Assembly: GCA_046329585.1 (NCBI GenBank) | Contig: JAXLUI010000001.1 | Location: 2,790,001 to 2,854,000 of the forward strand | Length of the DNA stretch: 64,000 bases | Source: DLKC01 sp002478885 | GTDB taxonomy: Bacteria > Bacteroidota > Bacteroidia > Chitinophagales > Chitinophagaceae | Direction of reading: 5' to 3' | Part shown: piece after piece, positions 33,808-42,390 of the stretch | Position numbering within the stretch: the first letter of the stretch is position 1 | Layout: each line of letters begins with the position of its first letter | The notes under the pieces: model-generated | Seen by the model: only the letters and a program-made list of their open reading frames with translations | What the model was told of the DNA's origin: nothing | Databases searched by the model: none | Translations under genes and position numbers: made by a program

Positions 33808-34575
33808 TCAAACGCCTGCAAGTCCGGCATTGCCTCGGCCAGTCATTCTTACAAAAGCTTCTGCTGCATGAAAACCTGATTCTCTTCCGCGAAAAACTTC
33901 CATATCTGTATGGCCACAGGAATAGATGCCCGGTGGATCCTGGCTTGTGTGGCAATAAACCGCCTTCTTTTTTTGTTCCTGCGTTTCGGTTATGTCAATA
34001 TAGTCTGTAGCGCGAAAAAGCATGGTTTGCTCGCCCATACACACTTCAAAAAAATACAAATCGAACGGCGTATCAGAATTGATCCATGCCTGTAAAGTAA
34101 GCTGGCATGCTGCACGGTGATCTTTATGCGTATCAAGCGGCCAATGTGTGAACACAATATCGGGAGCTTCTGCAGCGAGCAACTGCTGTATTTTGGTAAA
34201 CCATTCGTTGTTTACAATTGTATCTCCATCGATTTGACCGGCAAAAATGGGTTTTGTTTTAAGAACAGTGCAGGCATTTATGGCTTCCTGTTTCCTGATA
34301 GCCGCCGCCTCTGCATGTGACTTTCCTTCAATACCGGCTTCACCGGTTGTAAGGTAAATGATGGATACGTCATGACCGGCGTTAACCAGTTTAGCCAGCG
34401 TACCGCCGCACCCGCTTTCCGGATCATCGGGATGGCCACCAACGCACACGATCTTTTTTTTAGAAGCTTTTTGTTGTTTTGCCTTTGCACCTGCTAGGTA
34501 AGAAAGTGGCAACAGCGCCATGCTGGCTGCAGCATTTTTTACAAACTGCCTTCTTTGTTTATTTGATGTTGTCAT
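33808..34575 (-). CDS. PIG-L/LmbE-family deacetylase with Tat-like signal
   Basis: A 255-residue protein. The N-terminus NKQRRQFVKNAAASMALLPLS resembles a twin-arginine signal peptide, so export in folded form is likely. The mature part has the LmbE zinc motif GGHPDDPESGCGGTLAK (HPDD, about residues 48-64) and the second ligand region THWPLDTHKDHRAA (about 144-157), as in GlcNAc-PI and mycothiol/bacillithiol-type deacetylases. The substrate is unknown; in Bacteroidota such exported forms probably act on glycans. It is the third gene of a probable minus-strand run after the rhomboid-like and nuclease-fold genes (61-bp gap). Confidence 0.88.
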   Translation of the reverse strand: MTTSNKQRRQFVKNAAASMALLPLSYLAGAKAKQQKASKKKIVCVGGHPDDPESGCGGTLAKLVNAGHDVSIIYLTTGEAGIEGKSHAEAAAIRKQEAINACTVLKTKPIFAGQIDGDTIVNNEWFTKIQQLLAAEAPDIVFTHWPLDTHKDHRAACQLTLQAWINSDTPFDLYFFEVCMGEQTMLFRATDYIDITETQEQKKKAVYCHTSQDPPGIYSCGHTDMEVFRGRESGFHAAEAFVRMTGRGNAGLAGV

Positions 34576-34636
34576 AAAAACTCAGGTTGATAAGAACTGC
34601 AAGCAATAAAGCTTTCGATCTGTAGTCGCTGCATTA

Positions 34637-35782
34637 TTAATGATTCCATTTCATATCGGCGACCACAGGATAGTGATCGGACAACTTTTCGGCGATGCGT
34701 TGGCACTGCGTTACTTCAAAATCTTTTTCCGGCAAAATATAATCGATTCGCAATGTTGGTCCAATCTTATAAAATGTGTTGCCAATGCCCGAACCTTTCT
34801 CGAGAAAAGCATCCTGCAGGTCGTTGCCACGCAAATACCGGTAAGTATAAGAACTTGGTGTAATGTTCATATCTCCACAATAGATGACAGCGTTAGGACT
34901 TTTATCGAGTTCCTGTCTTATCACATTTACCTCGGCCTGGTGTTTAATTTCGGTCTCCTGTATTTTATACTGTGCATCCCTACGTTTTTCGTAGGTTATT
35001 TCATAAATGTTTTCTCCCTTAGTCATCTTGCCGGCCGTATCGGAGTAAATCGTGAACGACTCGAGGTGCGCGGTAAAAATGCGAACCGGCTTTCCATTGA
35101 AGAGAATATCTGCGTGTATTAAATTTTCTGTATCGCTTTCATAGGCGGCATTAATACAAACTTTTCCGCTATCGATAATAGGGTACCGACTGTAGATCGC
35201 CACACCTTCTTCCAACCAAACGCTCGGATTTTTGGGATATGCACCAGCCCTGTCTTTTGAGGTATAGAAATATTTGAAACCGAGTGAATCAAGCTCCCTG
35301 CGAATAGGAGTGCGGCGCTTCGCGTTTTCGATATTTCGATACTCCTGCATGCATAAGACGTCGGGATGCATTTCATCAATAGTGGCAAGCATCTCTGCTT
35401 TATTTGTTCTGTATGCAGCTTTCGATTTTTTTCTTCTCAGGTAATTGGCAAAACCCTGCACGTTCCATGTCATAACCCTGAGGGTTGTACTGTCCTTAGC
35501 GGTAACCCAATCATGCGATGGTCTTAAAGCAAAAGTGTGTATTGCGTTATAAATTCCGAATGGCAGTAAAAACATCATGATTATCGCAAGTTTCCTGTGT
35601 CTGCGCAGGCTAAGAATCATGCAGATAAAATACAAGGCGAATATGTAGGGGAATCCGAGGCCCAGTACACTCACCGAAGAGATGGTTCTTGGCGGAATAA
35701 AGGGGCTTAACGATGAAATGATATAAGCAAAAGTCAGTGGCAGGCAAAGTATTGTCCACGACGCTCTTAAAATGCTTCTCAT
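34637..35782 (-). CDS. Membrane-anchored endonuclease/exonuclease/phosphatase-family protein
   Basis: A 381-residue protein. Three hydrophobic segments occupy residues 1-90 (SWTILCLPLTFAYIISSL; GLGFPYIFALYFICMILSL; IIMMFLLPFGIYNAI). The EEP fold follows, with MTWNVQGF (about residue 103), the catalytic Glu in VLCMQEYRN, GDMNITPSSYTYR and the terminal LSDHYPVVADM (catalytic Asp-His). The domain probably faces the periplasm. Family members cleave phosphodiesters in DNA, lipids or signalling molecules, and the target here cannot be assigned. It starts 12 bp after the rhomboid-like gene and is very likely co-transcribed with it. Confidence 0.87.
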   Translation of the reverse strand: MRSILRASWTILCLPLTFAYIISSLSPFIPPRTISSVSVLGLGFPYIFALYFICMILSLRRHRKLAIIMMFLLPFGIYNAIHTFALRPSHDWVTAKDSTTLRVMTWNVQGFANYLRRKKSKAAYRTNKAEMLATIDEMHPDVLCMQEYRNIENAKRRTPIRRELDSLGFKYFYTSKDRAGAYPKNPSVWLEEGVAIYSRYPIIDSGKVCINAAYESDTENLIHADILFNGKPVRIFTAHLESFTIYSDTAGKMTKGENIYEITYEKRRDAQYKIQETEIKHQAEVNVIRQELDKSPNAVIYCGDMNITPSSYTYRYLRGNDLQDAFLEKGSGIGNTFYKIGPTLRIDYILPEKDFEVTQCQRIAEKLSDHYPVVADMKWNH

Positions 35783-35794
35783 GCCTGAATATAA

Positions 35795-36730
35795 TTAGAA
35801 ATCTTCCTGGCTGGCTTTTTTGAGGAAGATTTTTTCTTCTTCATTTAAAGAATCGTACCCATCCTGGTTTATTTTATCGAGGATGTCGTCTAGTTTTTGT
35901 TGGGTTAAGCGCGGGGTTTTCTCAAAAGGTTTTTTGCCGGGCTTATAAAACTGTTGCTGGGAAACTGGTTTCTTTTTGAATTTTTTCTCAGGGTTAAATA
36001 GATCATTCACCCAGTTATAAAAACTTATCATCCAATCGCTCCAATCGTTGCCTTTCTGCATTTGTTTAATAAAGACAAAACCGATGGTTCCACCGGCAAG
36101 GTGCGCAAGCGCGTAGCTGCCGCTCGAGCTGGCTATTGTGGCATAGTCTATGGCCACAAAAATTAGCGTGAGCACCCAGAGGGGAATGCCACCGTTAAGC
36201 ATCGGAAAAATACGATAGCCCGGTGCCAGTGTTGTGGTAGCCAATGCAACCGCCATCACCGCTGCACCTCCGCCAATTAGCGGCATAGCCTCATTGGCTA
36301 CAGCATAGTATTGAGGAATCAGGTTCGAGGTAAGAATAAATAAGATAGCGCCGGCTAACCCGCCATAGATGTAAACGGGGATAAGTTTAGAATTGCCGGT
36401 AAGATCTTGTAGAATATACCCAAACCCCCAAAGCCATAACAGCGTTCCGATCAGTTGCCATACACCTTCGTGGGTGAACATATAGGAGAGAATGGTCCAG
36501 GGGCGGTAGGCAAGTTTATCAATACCCGCAGGCAGGGAAAACCAATCGACCACCTGCAAGTGAAAATTTTGCATTGCCTCCATATTGGTGTCGTATGCAA
36601 GAAAGTAAACGATCTTAACAAAATTGATTATGACAAAAATTACTGCGTTAATGATAATGAGCCAGGTAAGAGCGTTGTTGTCCTGACCAAGTAATAGGTT
36701 GTTTCTTCTGTTTTGCTGCATCACTGACAT
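35795..36730 (-). CDS. Rhomboid-fold membrane protein lacking the catalytic serine (pseudoprotease) with C-terminal DUF6576-like tail
   Basis: A 311-residue protein with about six membrane segments and a cytosolic tail. Compared with the active rhomboid encoded just upstream, the GASGAV serine motif reads GGGAAV, so the nucleophile Ser is Gly. The HIFFN oxyanion motif reads QLIGT, losing both His and Asn. Only the TM6 His (YALAHLAGGTIGF) remains. The tail after about residue 235 (RLTQQKLDDILDKINQDGYD...LNEEEKIFLKKA) is a conserved-looking short domain found on Bacteroidota rhomboids. I infer a non-proteolytic, iRhom-like role such as client binding. A repeat element separates it from the active paralogue. 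Confidence 0.85.
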   Translation of the reverse strand: MSVMQQNRRNNLLLGQDNNALTWLIIINAVIFVIINFVKIVYFLAYDTNMEAMQNFHLQVVDWFSLPAGIDKLAYRPWTILSYMFTHEGVWQLIGTLLWLWGFGYILQDLTGNSKLIPVYIYGGLAGAILFILTSNLIPQYYAVANEAMPLIGGGAAVMAVALATTTLAPGYRIFPMLNGGIPLWVLTLIFVAIDYATIASSSGSYALAHLAGGTIGFVFIKQMQKGNDWSDWMISFYNWVNDLFNPEKKFKKKPVSQQQFYKPGKKPFEKTPRLTQQKLDDILDKINQDGYDSLNEEEKIFLKKASQEDF

Positions 36731-36820
36731 AAACCTTTTTTGCGTGTAAAGAAGTATAGCAAGGTATTAAATAAACGCGATTTGGGGCAATAAGGTTGTA
36801 TTGTATTTGCACTTCTTAAA

Positions 36821-37046
36821 GCCGGCATTTAGTGTTTTAAGAAGTATTTTGGTGGGTGGGCTTTAGTAACACTTCTCAACATCGTTGTGTCACTCACTGC
36901 ATCATTCGGAACTATTGTGGCCAGATCGCGAAAAGAGAACCGGTACGCTGAATTAACACACGCATTCATCTCCCGGTTGACAAATATTTATTCAACTGCA
37001 CAAGTGTGCGACGCAACAGGCGATGATAAAAGGGCGGAAAGCCGGG
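36821..37046. repeat. Paired dispersed repeat element between the two rhomboid genes
   Basis: In order: GCCGGC at 36821-36826, left arm GTTGTGTCACTCACTGCATC (36884-36903), 94-bp loop, right arm GCACAAGTGTGCGACGCAAC (36998-37017), flank AGGCGATG and outer box GCCGGG (37041-37046). The left arm has the GTGTCAC core and the right arm the GCGTCGC core. The left inner end (CTGCATC) is shared with the element at 42235. Confidence 0.88.
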
Positions 37047-37057
37047 TTACAAAAAAA

Positions 37058-37765
37058 TCAGCGCCACCTGTTGGTAGATCTTTTGTTCCAGAAATATACC
37101 ATAAGAAAACCTGCCAGCGCACCACCGAGATGCGCCACGTGAGCAATGGTATCGCCGGCGCTGTTTTGGATGGCCGCGAAAAGCTCAACGCCTGCATACA
37201 TTAACACGAGCCATTTTGCTTTAACCGGTACGAGGCCCATTACATACAAATTATCGTTGGGGAATAAATATCCGAAAGCCGCAAGACAGCCAAAAACTGC
37301 GCCTGAAGCGCCAATGGTGCCGCCTGACAATGCTTGTTGCAGGCTTTCCCGGTACAGATCCTGCTGTTCAAAGGAGAAAGAATTAAACTCGTTGATGTAG
37401 GGTTGAAACTCGAAATACAGCACGATCATATGACAGAGCGCAGCGCCGAGCCCGCAGACTATATAAAAAGTGAGGAACCTTTTAGGCCCCCAAACATTTT
37501 CCAGCACCGAACCAAACATCCACAACGCAAACATGTTGAAAAATATGTGCGAGAAATCGTCTGTTGAATGGAGGAACATATAGGTTACAAACTGCCACGG
37601 TTTGAATAGTTCGCTCTGCCAGGTGTGCAAGGCGAAAAGATTTTCTACGTTTATGCCGGCTTTTGGTAAAACAAACTGCGCTCCAAATACTAGCGCATTT
37701 ATAATGATCAGGTTTTTGACGATAGTTGGTAAAATTTCGAATCTCCCCGGCCTGAAATCTGTCAT
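37058..37765 (-). CDS. Rhomboid intramembrane serine protease (active-site complete)
   Basis: A 235-residue inner-membrane protease with six membrane segments. The HxxxxxHIFFNMFALWMFGS segment (about residues 66-90) supplies the oxyanion His/Asn, GGTIGASGAVFG (about 148-160) the nucleophile Ser, and AHVAHLGGALAGF (about 208-220) the general-base His. It would cut transmembrane segments of membrane proteins; the substrates are unknown. It is transcribed from the rlmD side towards the inactive paralogue, with 327 bp and a repeat element between them. Confidence 0.92.
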   Translation of the reverse strand: MTDFRPGRFEILPTIVKNLIIINALVFGAQFVLPKAGINVENLFALHTWQSELFKPWQFVTYMFLHSTDDFSHIFFNMFALWMFGSVLENVWGPKRFLTFYIVCGLGAALCHMIVLYFEFQPYINEFNSFSFEQQDLYRESLQQALSGGTIGASGAVFGCLAAFGYLFPNDNLYVMGLVPVKAKWLVLMYAGVELFAAIQNSAGDTIAHVAHLGGALAGFLMVYFWNKRSTNRWR

Positions 37766-37802
37766 GTTTATTGATTTGTCTTTAGGAAAATGAAATTAGT
37801 TT

Positions 37803-39230
37803 TTATTTTTTCAATTTAAGTTGTACCACGTTCTCTATGTGATGGGTATGCGGAAACATATCTACCGGTTGCACTTTTTCAACGGAATATTTTTCGCCCA
37901 GCAATGCAAGGTCTCTCGCCTGTGTGGCGGGGTTGCAGCTAACATACACGATGAGTGGTGCTTCCATCTGCAACAATTTCTGTACTAGCTTTTCGTGCAT
38001 GCCTGCCCTCGGCGGATCGGTGATCACCACATCGGGTTTGCCATGATGTTCAAAAAAATCGTCGTTACAGACTTTTATAACATCTCCTGTAAAAAACGAT
38101 GCATGGCTGATATTATTCAGTGCCGAATTTTCCCAGGCATCTTTTACAGCATCATCCACTGATTCAACGCCTACAATTTTCTTTGCCTGTTTGCTCACAA
38201 ATATGCCAATGCTTCCTGTTCCGCAGTAGAGGTCATACACATTTTGTGAGCCGGTAAGCTCCGCAAAATCCCTCGTTACACGGTACAGTTTTTCTGCTTG
38301 TTTCGAGTTGGTTTGAAAAAAAGATTTCGGGCTTATTTTGAAACTAAAGTCTTCCAGCTTTTCAATGATATAGCCTTTACCATGATAAGTAACCGGCTCA
38401 AGATCATAAAGGCTGTCGTTTAGTTTTGTATTAACTGTATAAAGCAGCGTGGTAATACCGGGGAACTGTTGCAGCAAACCATTCAACAGTTTTATGCGCA
38501 TTTCTTTATGTTCATAACCCAGTATTACGTTCACCATAATTTCGCCGGTTGTCGCCATGCGAACTTGCATATTTCGTAGCCAGCCTTTGTGCAGTTTAAC
38601 ATCATAAAAAGGCATGTCGTTTTCTATGCCGAATGCTGCAACGAACTTGCGCAACCTATTGGTCGGTTCCTGTTGAAGGTGGCAGGTATTAATAGGAACG
38701 ATCTTGTCAAAAACGCCTTTCGCGTGGTAACCTGCAACAGGTTGCATAACGATCGCATCGGTATCAACACCCGATGCCTTTAATTGCCGGAACTCGGCTT
38801 CGCCGATAAATTTTTTAGTGGCGAAAGTATATTCCAGTTTGTTGCGGTACTGCGTTGTTTCATCACACCCAATAATTGGCAATATTGCCGGTAATTCAAT
38901 ACGGCCAATGCGTTTAAGATTGTCCGCTACCTGCTTTTGTTTGTAGAAGAGTTGTTTTTCATATGGAAGCATTTGCCATTGGCAGCCACCACAGGTGCCA
39001 AAGTGTTCGCAAAAAGCGTCAATGCGGTCAGGCGAGTTTTTCTTTATGCTCATCGGCCAGCCTTCGGCCCAGTCTTTCTTACTTTTATAAAGATAAACAT
39101 CCACCACATCGCCGGGAATCGTGTTTTCGATAAACACCACTTTGCCATCGACCCTTGCCAAAGACTTGCCTTCAGCGGCGTAGTCTTCTACAAGAATATC
39201 TTGAAGAATAACAGGTTTTTTCTTTTTCAC
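37803..39230 (-). CDS. rlmD: 23S rRNA (uracil-5-)-methyltransferase RlmD
   Basis: A 475-residue SAM-dependent methyltransferase forming 5-methyluridine in 23S rRNA (position 1939 in E. coli numbering for RlmD). The N-terminal TRAM domain spans about residues 8-68. The [4Fe-4S] cysteines sit in FCEHFGTCGGCQW (about 73-85) with a further Cys later. The SAM motif is VYDLYCGTGSIGIF, and the catalytic region includes DPPRAGMHEK and VSCNPATQARDL (nucleophile Cys). The start codon is GTG (39230). A TACATTTG box ends 4 bp upstream. TrmA/RlmC-type specificity cannot be wholly excluded. Confidence 0.92.
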   Translation of the reverse strand: MKKKKPVILQDILVEDYAAEGKSLARVDGKVVFIENTIPGDVVDVYLYKSKKDWAEGWPMSIKKNSPDRIDAFCEHFGTCGGCQWQMLPYEKQLFYKQKQVADNLKRIGRIELPAILPIIGCDETTQYRNKLEYTFATKKFIGEAEFRQLKASGVDTDAIVMQPVAGYHAKGVFDKIVPINTCHLQQEPTNRLRKFVAAFGIENDMPFYDVKLHKGWLRNMQVRMATTGEIMVNVILGYEHKEMRIKLLNGLLQQFPGITTLLYTVNTKLNDSLYDLEPVTYHGKGYIIEKLEDFSFKISPKSFFQTNSKQAEKLYRVTRDFAELTGSQNVYDLYCGTGSIGIFVSKQAKKIVGVESVDDAVKDAWENSALNNISHASFFTGDVIKVCNDDFFEHHGKPDVVITDPPRAGMHEKLVQKLLQMEAPLIVYVSCNPATQARDLALLGEKYSVEKVQPVDMFPHTHHIENVVQLKLKK

Positions 39231-39234
39231 CGGG

Positions 39235-39242
39235 CAAATGTA
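39235..39242 (-). promoter_or_regulatory. Promoter -7 box immediately before rlmD
   Basis: On the minus strand TACATTTG ends only 4 bp before the GTG start, so transcription would begin at or about the start codon (leaderless or nearly so). No good -33 TTTG is visible. Confidence 0.4.
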
Positions 39243-39321
39243 ACTATCAATACAGTCATTTTATTGCCGGCTAAAAAGAACTGCAAATATTTATAAGCTG
39301 GATTTTGGAGAAATTGAGAAT

Positions 39322-40158
39322 TCATTCGGCCAACTTAATGCCTGTTTTAGTGAGAGCTATCTTTTTGTTTTTGTATAACGTGCCGATTGTCATTTTAAAA
39401 GTCTTTTTGCTCATGCCAAAAAAACTATAAATGTCGTCCGGTTCTGACTTATCATGATAGGGCAGGTATCCGTTATTCTCTGTCAGCAGGCGAATAATTT
39501 TCTCCGACTCCCCTTCTATCCTTTTATAGCCAGGCTGCCCGAGCACCAGGTCAATCTTATTGTCGGGTCGTATTTTTTTTATAAAGCCTTTTAGTTTTTC
39601 TCCTGTTTCCAGCTTTTTGAATGACTCGTTGAAATGCAGCAAACCAATGTGTTTGTTGTTAATGATCATCTCATAGCCTAATTCTGTTTCCCGGTAAACA
39701 AGCAGGTCAACAACTTCCATTTCTTTAACAGTGAGATCATCGTTGTCAAGTTGCGAAGCGATTTTTTCTGTAGCTGCCACACGGCCCGTTTGCTGATCGA
39801 TGTACAGCCTCACAAGATATTCGCCTCCTACACGCATGAACGATCGCTGTTGGGATTTCGGCACAAACAAATCTTTCATTAAGCCCCAATCGAGAAAAGC
39901 GCCCTGTTGCGTAAGGCTTACGACTTTCATCTTAGCAATATCTTCCACAACGGCATAAGGCGTTTGTGTGGTTGCAATAAGCCTGTTGTCGGAATCATGG
40001 TAAATAAAAACCTTTATTTCATCACCAGCCTTTGCATTGTGGGGTGCAAAGCGTTTTGGCAATAAAATACCCTCATGCCCGTCATCCAGATAAAGACCAA
40101 TATCGGTTTTGCGTAAAATTGTAAGGTTATTATATCCACCCACTTTTATTGCTGCCAT
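39322..40158 (-). CDS. S1-domain RNA-binding protein, CvfB/YitL family
   Basis: A 278-residue cytoplasmic protein with consecutive S1-like beta-barrels (VGGYNNLTILRKTDIGLYLDD at residues 6-26; VVSLTQQGAFLDWGLMKDLFVP at about 74-95; a further one from about 145) and a C-terminal winged helix (FFGMSKKTFKMTIGTLYKNKKI). This is the layout of the CvfB family, whose Staphylococcus member binds RNA and affects virulence gene expression. The role in Bacteroidota is not known. It is a single gene between rlmD and the lgt-like gene. Confidence 0.85.
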   Translation of the reverse strand: MAAIKVGGYNNLTILRKTDIGLYLDDGHEGILLPKRFAPHNAKAGDEIKVFIYHDSDNRLIATTQTPYAVVEDIAKMKVVSLTQQGAFLDWGLMKDLFVPKSQQRSFMRVGGEYLVRLYIDQQTGRVAATEKIASQLDNDDLTVKEMEVVDLLVYRETELGYEMIINNKHIGLLHFNESFKKLETGEKLKGFIKKIRPDNKIDLVLGQPGYKRIEGESEKIIRLLTENNGYLPYHDKSEPDDIYSFFGMSKKTFKMTIGTLYKNKKIALTKTGIKLAE

Positions 40159-40244
40159 AGAGTAAAGATAATCGTAAACAGCCAGTTTAAAACTTCATGG
40201 GTTCGGCAGGTTTATAACAGAAGCTGCTGAATTTTTTGAAGAAC

Positions 40245-40291
40245 GTACAAGAGTGCGACGCAACAGCTGATGCTGGTCGCACTGCAGCCGG
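40245..40291 (-). repeat. Dispersed repeat arm, GCGTCGC version (right orientation), with outer GCCGG box
   Basis: GTACAAGAGTGCGACGCAAC is at 40245-40264, followed by AGCTGATGC and the outer GCCGG at 40287-40291. It lies between the lgt-like gene and the cvfB-like gene. No left partner arm is recognisable between 40159 and 40244. Confidence 0.8.
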
Positions 40292-40308
40292 TATCATAAA
40301 AAATGCCT

Positions 40309-41064
40309 TTACTTTTCATGCCTTAACAGCAAGTAAGGTTTGACAATATAACGCCCGTAATAAGCAAGCCCGGCAAGACAAGCAACCTGGATGGTTGATA
40401 AGCCAAACGAAAACGTGTAGTGCGGCTTTATGAAGTCAAGGACAAACCGAAAGAAAAGATAGGCGATCATAAACAATTTAAATTTTGCGCCGTTGGCAAG
40501 AACAAACTTTTTCTCTGCCGTAACGAGCAACAACAAAAGCAGCATAAGAAAGCCGATTTCATATAGTGTTACGGGATGACGCGCAACGCCATCGCCAAGA
40601 TTCATGCCCCATGGCAATGCTGTTGGCAGCCCGTATGTTTCTTCATAGACGCCCATACTAAAACAACCGACACGACCAATGATCAATGCGAGTATAATCG
40701 GGTAGGTGAAGAGATCACCGGACGCATCTTTTTCGCCGATGAGCTTTTTGCAAAACTCAACGCCAAACAAACCTCCCAGGAAGCCGCCAACAACCGTTTT
40801 ATTTTGATAGAAATAAAATAATTTATTTGATGCACGCAACATGGCAGGTACATCTTCGAGCCCTCCTACCAACCGGCTGCCGGCGAGCGCTCCAAATGTG
40901 GCGCCAATGATAATCCATACACGGTTGTTTTGTTCAATGATATCACCTTGCTTTTTTCGTAGGTGTAGAAAATACCGGAAGCCTGTAAAAAAACCCGCCG
41001 CTTCAAAAATGCTGTGCAGTAGAATATGTATGTTGCCGATTTGTATGCTAACGGGAAAATGCAT
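40309..41064 (-). CDS. Prolipoprotein diacylglyceryl transferase (Lgt)-family paralogue
   Basis: A 251-residue inner-membrane protein with about seven hydrophobic segments. Lgt landmarks are present: FLGGLFGV, IIGRVGCF (E. coli GRLGNF), RHPVTLYE and FFRFVLDF. Two residues known to be important in E. coli Lgt are replaced: the His of FHGGLIGV is Leu here, and the Asn of GRLGNF is Cys. I therefore name it only as an Lgt-family protein; it may transfer something else or act on a subset of substrates. I start at MHFPVSIQIGNIHI (41064); the frame is open to 41157 but the extra residues are hydrophilic and atypical. Confidence 0.75.
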   Translation of the reverse strand: MHFPVSIQIGNIHILLHSIFEAAGFFTGFRYFLHLRKKQGDIIEQNNRVWIIIGATFGALAGSRLVGGLEDVPAMLRASNKLFYFYQNKTVVGGFLGGLFGVEFCKKLIGEKDASGDLFTYPIILALIIGRVGCFSMGVYEETYGLPTALPWGMNLGDGVARHPVTLYEIGFLMLLLLLLVTAEKKFVLANGAKFKLFMIAYLFFRFVLDFIKPHYTFSFGLSTIQVACLAGLAYYGRYIVKPYLLLRHEK

Positions 41065-41287
41065 AAAATCATTTTTCTTATGCAAGATAACGACATGGTG
41101 AAAAGGGCTGGCATGATTTTGTGTGAATAATAAATTGTACCAAAAAGCATTAGTCAATCGTTTGCTTGTTTTTTGTTAACACTTACGCGTTGCGCGGTAA
41201 CTGTATTGCTCTAATATTTACTTTTGCCGCATTACCCCTGGTAAAAAAATTAAACTCTCAACGTTCATTCATTTAAAACCAAGCGAG

Positions 41288-42157
41288 ATGAAATTCAAAC
41301 ATTTTTTAGTTATGGCATCGGTGCCGGCAACTTTATTTTCCTGTGTTAGTCCAAAGAAGTTAAAAGAAGCCGAAGCTCGTTACACGCAGCTTAACGGAGC
41401 GTATATGGAATTACAGGGCAAACAAAGAGAGTGCGAAGGAAACCTGAAAGATGCGACTGATGAAATAGGCCGCAAAAAGAGCGAAATAGATGCGTTGAAC
41501 AAACAAATGGAACTGTTGAAAGATAACAACAACGCTGCGTTGAACCAGCTAAGAGACTTATCGGTTATTTCCAATTCGCAAGCAGAAAGTATTAAGAAAT
41601 CACTGGAAAATATCGGCGCAAAAGATGCTTATATTAAAGACCTGCAGAGCGAAATGTCAAGGAAAGATTCTTTGAACATGGTGCTCGTTATGAACCTCAA
41701 AGGCGCTGTTGGCGATCTCAACGACCAGGACATCAACATTAAAGTTGACAAGGGCGTCGTGTTTATTGATATCTCCGATAAACTGTTGTTTAAAAGCGGA
41801 AGCTATGACTTAACCGATCGTGCCAACGAGGTGCTTGGCAAAGTTTCCAAGGTATTGCTGAACCAGCCTAACATTGAATTTATGGTGGAGGGGCATACCG
41901 ACAACGTTGCGTTTAAAGGCAACAAAATTCTGGTCGACAACTGGGATCTGAGTGTGAAAAGAGCTACTTCAGTTGTGCGCGTACTGCAGAACAAATATGG
42001 TATTCCTCCTGCAAGGATGGCCGCTGCCGGGAGAGGCGAATATCTGCCTGTCACCAGCAACGATACACCCGAAGGCAAAGCCGCCAACCGCAGAACAAGA
42101 ATTGTTATTCTGCCGCAGCTTGACCAGTTCTTTAAATTGCTCGAACCTCAGCAATAA
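41288..42157 (+). CDS. OmpA-family peptidoglycan-binding outer-membrane lipoprotein
   Basis: A 289-residue protein with a lipoprotein signal (VPATLFSC, Cys about residue 17). A long coiled coil occupies about residues 22-120 (AEARYTQLNGAYMELQGKQR...EIDALNKQMELL). The C-terminal OmpA/MotB domain spans about 150-275 (FIDISDKLLFKSGSYDLTDRA; FMVEGHTDNVAF; NWDLSVKRATSVVRVLQ; AAAGRGEYLPVTSNDTPEGKAANRRTRI), which binds peptidoglycan. It probably tethers the outer membrane to the wall. A TACTTTTG box at 41219-41226 is a possible -7 element. The gene ends in a strong terminator. Confidence 0.9.
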   Translation: MKFKHFLVMASVPATLFSCVSPKKLKEAEARYTQLNGAYMELQGKQRECEGNLKDATDEIGRKKSEIDALNKQMELLKDNNNAALNQLRDLSVISNSQAESIKKSLENIGAKDAYIKDLQSEMSRKDSLNMVLVMNLKGAVGDLNDQDINIKVDKGVVFIDISDKLLFKSGSYDLTDRANEVLGKVSKVLLNQPNIEFMVEGHTDNVAFKGNKILVDNWDLSVKRATSVVRVLQNKYGIPPARMAAAGRGEYLPVTSNDTPEGKAANRRTRIVILPQLDQFFKLLEPQQ

Positions 42158-42181
42158 GAATATTCGAAGTACATAGTTATT

Positions 42182-42213
42182 AAAGCCACCGAAAATTTCC
42201 GGTGGCTTTTTTA
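42182..42213 (+). terminator. Rho-independent terminator after the OmpA-family gene
   Basis: AAAGCCACCG and CGGTGGCTTT form a 10-bp perfect stem around an 8-base AT-rich loop, followed by a T run, 24 bp after the stop. Confidence 0.92.
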
Positions 42214-42234
42214 CTGGGCCGTCTGCAACGCTAT

Positions 42235-42376
42235 GGTCATCTTCGTTGTGTCACTCACTGCATCGTTCTGTACATTTTTCATCTGTACGCGAATGCAAGG
42301 TTTTGTTTGCCGGATATTTGTTCAGCTGTACAAGTGCGCGACGCAAGGAAGTGCAATAGTTGTTCCTTGAGCCGGG
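42235..42376. repeat. Paired dispersed repeat element (GTGTCAC arm left, GCGTCGC arm right)
   Basis: In order: flank TCATCTTC, left arm GTTGTGTCACTCACTGCATC (42245-42264), 63-bp loop, right arm GTACAAGTGCGCGACGCAAG (42328-42347) and outer box GCCGGG (42371-42376). It fills the convergent spacer between the OmpA-family terminator and the giant T9SS gene. Confidence 0.88.
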
Positions 42377-42390
42377 CTTAAAAGCGTTGT

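Noticed and set aside
36887..37204. Open frame across the rhomboid spacer
   Set aside because: It consists of repeat element sequence and the antisense of the active rhomboid gene.
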